NCBI RefSeq assembly: GCF_921293095.1
Contig: NC_060257.1
Span: 93,113,449 to 93,177,448, forward strand
Direction of reading: 5' to 3'
Length of the DNA stretch: 64,000 nucleotides
Origin: Ischnura elegans
Lineage: Eukaryota > Arthropoda > Insecta > Odonata > Coenagrionidae
Shown here: positions 58,853-64,000 of the stretch, piece by piece
Layout: each line of letters begins with the position of its first letter
How positions within the stretch are numbered: position 1 is the first letter of the stretch
The notes under the pieces: generated by a model
Database searches by the model: none
What the model was told of the DNA's origin: nothing
What the model saw: only the letters and a program-made list of their open reading frames with translations
Translations under genes and position numbers: made by a program

Positions 58853-59606
58853 CAGTGAGTCCTCGTTCTACGTCATTTCGCGATAACGTCACGAAAATTT
58901 TGAGACCGTCACTCGTTTATCGCACCTACGCTTCGCGATAACGTCAAGTCTTTTAAATTTCGCGCGAAAAAAAAGGCGAAGCGGCGGGCGTTGCAGGTTG
59001 TTAGTTTTGTGGGCGGTAATACAGTCAGTCTAAACGAAGTGTAAAACGGTGTGTTTATTCTTAATTGCGATTACGGTTTTAGCAAAAATTTCTGCAAAAT
59101 GAATTCTTGCGTAGGTGCGCAAGGTTTTACTTGACATAATGGTTTTCAGGAACCTAAAAAGTGATTCCGAGGCATTTTTCCGTGTAGAACTCGGAGTTTT
59201 TGTCATCACTTTTTTCGCCGTGTTCACAATAATTTTGGTTCCCGTAACTGCGACGATGTTTCAGCGATGATGATGCCCAGGCGACGCTCGCCCGGGCGAC
59301 CACCATAGCGAAGCCGAAAAGCAAATGCTGGAAGATACAAAAATGGAGAAGGATTTACGTCACTGCTGCTATTGTCGTCGATGAAGGCAGGAACACGTAT
59401 TTATGCCATAGTTTGGCATTCCTATCGTAAAAAATGCCCCAGATATGATACGCTAACATTTTTTTTCGCGTAGAAATTGTGAGGTCTAGGAGCCGATATT
59501 CACTTTTTACATTGTTTCTTATGGGATATTATGCTTCGATTAACGTCATTTCGTTTATCGTTACATTCTTCAGGAACGGTAAGTGACGTTAAACGAGGAC
59601 TCACTG
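58853..59606 (-). mobile_element. 754-bp MITE, copy 2 of 29596-30365, inverted
   Basis: Termini CAGTGAGTCCTCGTTCTACG and the inverse of CGTTAAACGAGGACTCACTG are flanked by TA. The interior matches copy 1 in reverse complement throughout (for example AACGTCAAG, GCGGCGGGCGTTGCAGGTTG, CGCCCGGGCGACCACC). It ends 158 bp before Rgl-like exon A. Confidence 0.9.
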
Positions 59607-59764
59607 TACCAATAAAAAATGTATGCTTACTGTTTTAGCTACCTATTACAGTTACACCCAGTCACACTGACAGCAGCAGAGAATTTTGATCAAAAGGAGA
59701 GGTACGGGTTGACCAACACATTTCATAGGAAATCATTTACATAATTAGATTGATGATTGATTAC

Positions 59765-60091
59765 CTTGTCTCCAGGTAAAGCACGCCACGTCCGCTGTAA
59801 ACGGAAAATAGGGTTTGACTGCAGGCCCGATATGATGGCTTTTAAAGAGGAAAAGTTTTTCAACACACGCAATTCCTGCGCTATTTCAATCCATGCACCG
59901 AGCACTTTGGCACGTTCCACCGTCGAGTCAACCACCAACAACGTGGAGATCACACGGAAGGACACAGCGTTGAATTGTCCGACGGTGGCAAGCACTGACG
60001 CCACTCCCTTCCCCCCATTGTTGCCAACGCCTTTCCGCCGAGACCACTCCCCCCCTAGACACTGGTGCGGAACAACCTTTCGGAACAGCTC
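59765..60091 (-). CDS. Rgl: Rgl-like exon A: N-terminal half of RasGEF domain
   Basis: This 327-bp exon (109 codons, phase 0 to 0) is bounded by a TTTTTCAG acceptor and a GTAATC donor. It reads from ELFRKVVPHQCLG through GQFNAVSFRVISTLLV and IEIAQELRVLKNFSSLKAI to LQRTWRALPGDK. These match the RasGEF helices of RalGDS, where the family has ELFKKVVPHHCLG and RVLKNFSSL. A Gly-rich insertion (about residues 18-28, WSRRKGVGNNGGKG) sits where RalGDS also carries a variable loop. It is the most 5' exon found here; its phase-0 start means that an upstream exon outside or undetected in the window supplies the preceding residues. The opposite-strand open frame here is a shadow. Confidence 0.92.
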
Positions 60092-62135
60092 CTGAAAAAC
60101 ACACACAGTCAAATAAGATATCTCCTCATAAAATTTAGCAGTTATCTCTTTACATGACCACTGTCATTTATCCTTCATAGAAATTACCCTCACACTTATA
60201 TTTAAGGTTTAGAATTTTTCGCATCATTTTTTGCCATGCAGTTTAAGGTTTCTTTCCGCACGAAATGGAGTAAATTAGACTAGAGTAGAGACTAGACAAG
60301 AATAATCGAGCAAAGTACAATAGAAGCCAGTTACAGGGAGAGCAGCATAGAGAAAGAATTACAACAAGATCTTGGCAATATACTGTCAAAAGGCCAATGA
60401 CTAAATTGCAAAAAAATATCAATTTAGCAAGGCAAGTAAGTCCATACCATGGTTATTACTAGATTAGTTACCTCTGAGGAGCAGTACATAACTAGTTAAG
60501 TTGAAAGAATAGTGGGCCACCTATTTTAATAGTGACGATGGAAATAACTACAAACACAGGTGCATGACGCTTCTTTCTCCTGCCACTAAACATTAGAGCA
60601 CCTAAAATATGATACAAGTAACCACAAAAATTAAATCGCAAGGCAAAACTCAGAATGGCTACCTCGCAAGTGCCTATTCATGAAAGATCAGCAACATTAC
60701 ACAAAGTGAGTAGAAATGGTATACCCCCATATTTAATTGTACCCATATTTAATGGTATATAAGTGCTCCAAAAGCTGTAACACATTGCACTTGTCCATTT
60801 ATCACCAACCCAGGTTTGATCGCATTGGTTTGCAGGGATGGAGCAAAAGAACACATGGACCAAACACAGCCAATCAACTGGCAAGCCTTGACCATTACTC
60901 ACTCACTCAAACACACACATGGGCTAAAAATGCCAGGAGAATAATCTCTTTCTTAAGCATAATAATGCAAGACTGGATGCATTGGACCTGCTGTCCGTAA
61001 ATAAAATAAGACAAAAGTAAACTCCTGTGCATGGAGAAAGAAAAAGAAATGATGTAAAGGAGAAAGTCTAAGGCAGACAGAGTAATTTGTGTTTCTTGCA
61101 ATAAGACGACAAACAAAAATGGTAGCTCTATATTTCCAACTTTGTATCTTCATTGCGTCTATACAACAAAAGATGCACTTGGTGTCATCTGTTATATTCG
61201 ACACAACAAACAGCTTTAATTGTGCTAGTATGTGTAATGTCTATACGGTAATGTTTCTATGAGTATTATATTTTGTGTTTATGAGGCATTTGTCACGGCT
61301 CCCTCTGTGCTACCAATCAGCTGTTTGTGGATTTTAATTTGGGGGATGATCGCAACCGGTAGCACTACAACTGTGGAAACTTTCACTTTACTCCACCACC
61401 CTCCAAGGGAATACCCTCCATCTGTCCATCTTCCACTCCTTCAGGATGTGCCTTGTAAAGGCCTTACGCACTTTTGTCTTGGCCCGTGTAAGGTCCTAGT
61501 ACTAGTCTTGAGCAAAGCCTGGGCAACAGACACGGAATTACGTATTTGGTCTTTCACCTTGCTGAAAGACGAGAATGCCAATGTCTCACATTAATATTTT
61601 TATACACTGACGCATACACGTCGTTGGCAGTTGACTCAGAAGCAACGTAAAGGACTCTGGCCGTTAAGTGCATGCAGCTCTGTTTTGGGAAAGTTGACGA
61701 ACTACATCGAATTCATGGATAAGAGAGGTGATTGGATATCGGTTAACATGGGGGACCAAAAATGATCGACGGAAGATATCCAAAAACCCCCGTTTACCCC
61801 CTCAAAACCCCCAAAAAAATTGAAAATGGCAGAAAAAATTATTTCTAGGGGTACCTTCCATCACACATTGAGCTACAGCTCCCATACCGTTCCACTGATT
61901 GGGAAGATCATCACAGATTCAAACACTACAACAATACGGGCTTCCCCTGACATCAGTTTTGTTTCTTTATGCCAAATGAAGGCTCTGCAATGATGCGTCA
62001 GAGTTGAAAAAGGATCAAAATTTTCATTAAATTTTAGTAAAAAAAAAGTGACTTCAACGACAGCATATGTGGACCCGTGACAGAATGCATACCATCAATA
62101 CACCCACATCTAAAAAAAATATTTTCATCACTTCT
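60092..62135. other. Intron 5' of exon A, nothing firmly recognised
   Basis: No further RasGEF or REM exon could be found on the minus strand. The 111-codon plus frame at 61259-61594 has no motif. CCCCC-rich text at 61770-61820 resembles 52570-53160. Confidence 0.4.
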
Positions 62136-63392
62136 CATTCACCTGTCTGTAAAACAAAAGCAAGACAGCCGAGTTTGAGGGGCTCTATCGTCTAAACGAG
62201 GAAATCAATTTCAGTGCAACAAAAAGCAAACAATAGAAAATTTATGAAAAATGAAAAAGAAGAAATTTAGTGCTTTCACATGAAATATTTATTCACACAT
62301 TTACATGACCACGGTTTCAACATTAGACGTCATCATCAGTCCTATGTTGAAACAATGGTCGTGTATGTATGTGAATAAATATTCCATGTGAAAGCGCTAA
62401 GTTTCTTCTTTTTCATTTTTCATAATTAATCGCTTCCATAAAGTTATGCCTCAAACCATCGATAATTTATTTTTATGTTGGACCATTTACTTCAAAAAAA
62501 TTTCCGCTCAATAGTATTTCCTGTACTTAATATTTTCTAAGAAGAAGTGCCCCTTTTCTGCAAGTAAAATCAAACTGCCCAACTTTGAGCACTTGGTATT
62601 CCATAGTTTTTGTTCCAATAACTTGCAATTTTAACAAAAGAAAGCAAGATCTATTATTGACAATTTGCAGAAAACAAATAGTTTATACCACAAAAATTGA
62701 TGGATTTGTTTTAAACAATGCAAATCTCTGAAACTTCTAAAACCAATGGGTCAATTAAAAATTTATTGGTACTGTTGTGTGCCGTAGAAAGTAAGTAATG
62801 CGCGGTGCATATGTTAGCAACTGCACACTGCAGGTAGTGTAGCGGTGTAACCGCCACCTACACTACCTGTGCTCAGGATCCTAGTCCGTCAATGCATACA
62901 GTGCCATTTAGCAGCATTCATTTTAACTTCATGCCCTTTTTCATCATCTTCTCAATAATGCACACCCTGGATACATAACCACCAGCCACCACTGAATGCA
63001 AGTACATGCTAAATGTCAGCAATATTCAATATCGTTTGGTGCTTATTCTTGTTTTGATCTCTGACTATCCCTTCTGCTATCATTGGTTTCAAAGTTAGCA
63101 GAGATTTGCGTTGTTTACAACAAATCCATCATTTTTCGTGATATTGGAACAAAAATTATGGGAATACCAGGCACTCCAAGTTGGGCAACTTGATTTTATG
63201 CACACAAAAATGAGTCCTTTTCTTAGAAAATATTAAGTACAGGAAATTCTATGGAGCAGAATTTTTTCTAAATATGTGATACAATGTAAAAATAAATTCT
63301 CTATCATTTGCTCTTTATTGCATTGAAACTGATTTCCTCATTTAGACGATAGAGCTCCTCAAACTCGGGTGTCTTGCTTTTTTTTACAGACA
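62136..63392. repeat. Large imperfect inverted repeat (foldback)
   Basis: The left arm (62136-62780) and right arm (63043-63392) are inverted copies, about 80-85% alike: CTGTCTGTAAAA...GCAAGAC, GAGTTTGAGG-GCTCTATCGTC, TTTCCTGTACTTAATATTTTCT and TTGATGGATTTGTTTTAAACAA-like text. The left arm is split by a small foldback at 62241-62433. The loop contains a further palindrome (GGTAGTGTAG-CGG...CCGC-CTACACTACC, about 62832-62871). Confidence 0.8.
62241..62433. repeat. ~190-bp foldback element
   Basis: Arms ATGAAAAATGAAAAAGAAGA...TTAGTGCTTTCACATG and their inverse meet around CAACATTAGACGTCATCATC-CTATGTTG. It interrupts the left arm of the larger inverted repeat. Confidence 0.85.
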
Positions 63393-63895
63393 GTAAGCTC
63401 ATCCAGGATGAACCCACAAGATGGAACTCCCTTTTGCAAATGATGAGGCATATTCTGGAAGAGAGGCAAGCAATAAAATTGGCTGCCTCTAACCTGAGTT
63501 CTAATGTTGACATAACTCCACCACAGTGGGATGCTTTCAAGCAATTGATTGATGTTCTAGATGATTTTGAAAGAGCAACATTTCTTACTAGTGGAAGTGC
63601 AGTCACAGTTTCTTAAATTATTGCCCTTGTGAATAGAATCATCAATTTCAACAAGGTTTCGCCAATGATTTGCTGTTTTCCATTAAAAGTAGGTATGAAT
63701 TTCTGGAAAAAGAATAATTATTCACTTCTGCAATTATTCCTGATCCATGATTCAAAAGCAGTGTACTTCAAGATTCAAATAATGTTGAGATGATAAAAAA
63801 TCAATTTGCTTTGGAGGTAGCAAGTCTGTCTAAACAGTATCACCCAACAAAAACAGATGCCTTAGGAAAAGTGCAACCAAAAATTACCTTTTTAC
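63390..63895 (+). pseudogene. hAT transposase remnant
   Basis: The translation gives DEPTRWNSLLQMMRHILEER, then after frameshifts NRIINFN, SRYEFLEKE, IIPDP-stop-FKSSVLQDSN and ALEVASLSKQY. The pairing of TRWNS(L/T)-MLER and LDPRFK is characteristic of hAT transposases. A TTTTTTTTACAG directly precedes the coding part, possibly an old splice acceptor. It is cut at 63896 by another hAT end. Confidence 0.78.
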
Positions 63896-64000
63896 TAGGG
63901 ATGTGCGAATAGTATCCGCGAATACTCGAATACCTCGAATATCAGAAAGTATTCCATATTCGAGATCTCGAATAGTTATGCCAAAGGTACCGTCTCGAAT
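63896..64000 (-). mobile_element. Terminal part of a TAGRGATG-family hAT, runs off the window
   Basis: TAGGGATGTGCGAATAGTAT and repeated CTCGAATACCTCGAATA motifs match, in reverse, the right end of 18067-19733. The rest lies beyond position 64000. Confidence 0.8.

Larger units (their letters stand above)
1464..60091 (-). other. Rgl: RalGDS/Rgl-like Ral guanine nucleotide exchange factor gene, 3' part (8 coding exons)
   Basis: Eight minus-strand exons join with compatible phases into one 474-codon frame ending in TAA. In order they give a RasGEF (CDC25-type) catalytic segment, a Ser/Thr-rich linker and a C-terminal Ras-association (RA) domain, the architecture of the RalGDS/RGL family. Members of that family are cytosolic exchange factors that load GTP on Ral GTPases and are recruited by Ras/Rap through the RA domain. 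Introns from 5' to 3' are about 25.1, 0.78, 19.4, 2.8, 0.64, 3.3 and 5.1 kb, and the large ones are filled with transposons. The N-terminal REM region is not in the window. Exon assignments rest on protein-family resemblance and splice phasing, not on transcripts. The family call is strong; orthology to Drosophila Rgl specifically is inferred. Confidence 0.85.

Noticed and set aside
59757..60095. 112-codon plus-strand frame
   Set aside because: It is the antisense shadow of the conserved RasGEF exon.
61259..61594. 111-codon plus-strand frame
   Set aside because: No motif; the opposite strand also gives only broken frames without a family I can name.
1..64000. Endogenous virus, toxin genes or a bacterial-type gene cluster
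   Set aside because: No capsid, envelope, LTR pair, toxin or operon signal was seen on either strand.

Overview
The window is eukaryotic, AT-rich and intron-dominated; it looks like arthropod (probably insect) genomic DNA. I found no operons, Shine-Dalgarno-led genes or compact coding. One host gene was recognised, and almost everything else is transposon-derived. The insect assignment is inferred from the protein and the transposon mix and was not tested by search.

Host gene: eight coding exons on the minus strand (59765-60091, 34475-34639, 33550-33690, 13886-14100, 11009-11126, 10186-10372, 6718-6852, 1464-1597) join in phase, with GT/AG borders, into 1422 coding bases (474 codons including the stop). 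They encode the C-terminal part of a RalGDS/Rgl-type guanine nucleotide exchange factor: most of the RasGEF catalytic domain, a Ser-rich linker and the C-terminal Ras-association domain. The 5' exons lie beyond position 64000. All the remaining sequence is intron, 3' UTR or 3' flank.

Layout. 1-975: flank with the 3' end of a non-LTR retrotransposon. 1193-14100: six closely spaced 3' exons separated by hAT, Tigger/pogo-like and tRNA-related repeats. 14101-33549: a 19.4-kb intron holding a ~315-bp satellite array split by three TA-flanked DNA transposons, a TCTCG-rich foldback, a 770-bp MITE and a 5'-truncated LINE with an 11-bp target duplication. 33550-34639: two RasGEF exons. 34640-59764: a 25-kb intron dominated by a 20.8-kb nest of transposons (35828-56615). 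In that nest a Tigger contains a Penelope-like element and a LINE; the LINE contains a Harbinger-like element and a second Tigger; the second Tigger contains a piggyBac and a hAT; the piggyBac contains a third Tigger. Most target-site duplications are still readable, and removing elements restores host reading frames, so the insertion order can be inferred directly. 59765-60091: RasGEF exon. 60092-64000: intron, a foldback, and a hAT transposase remnant cut by another hAT end.

Every transposase or reverse-transcriptase reading frame seen is broken (frameshifts, stops, internal deletions, or a lost catalytic residue). I see no sign of a new defence, biosynthetic or toxin system. The most informative material is the insertion archaeology, the satellite with its insertions, the in-frame minisatellite next to a Tigger transposase, and a GC-rich palindrome cluster.
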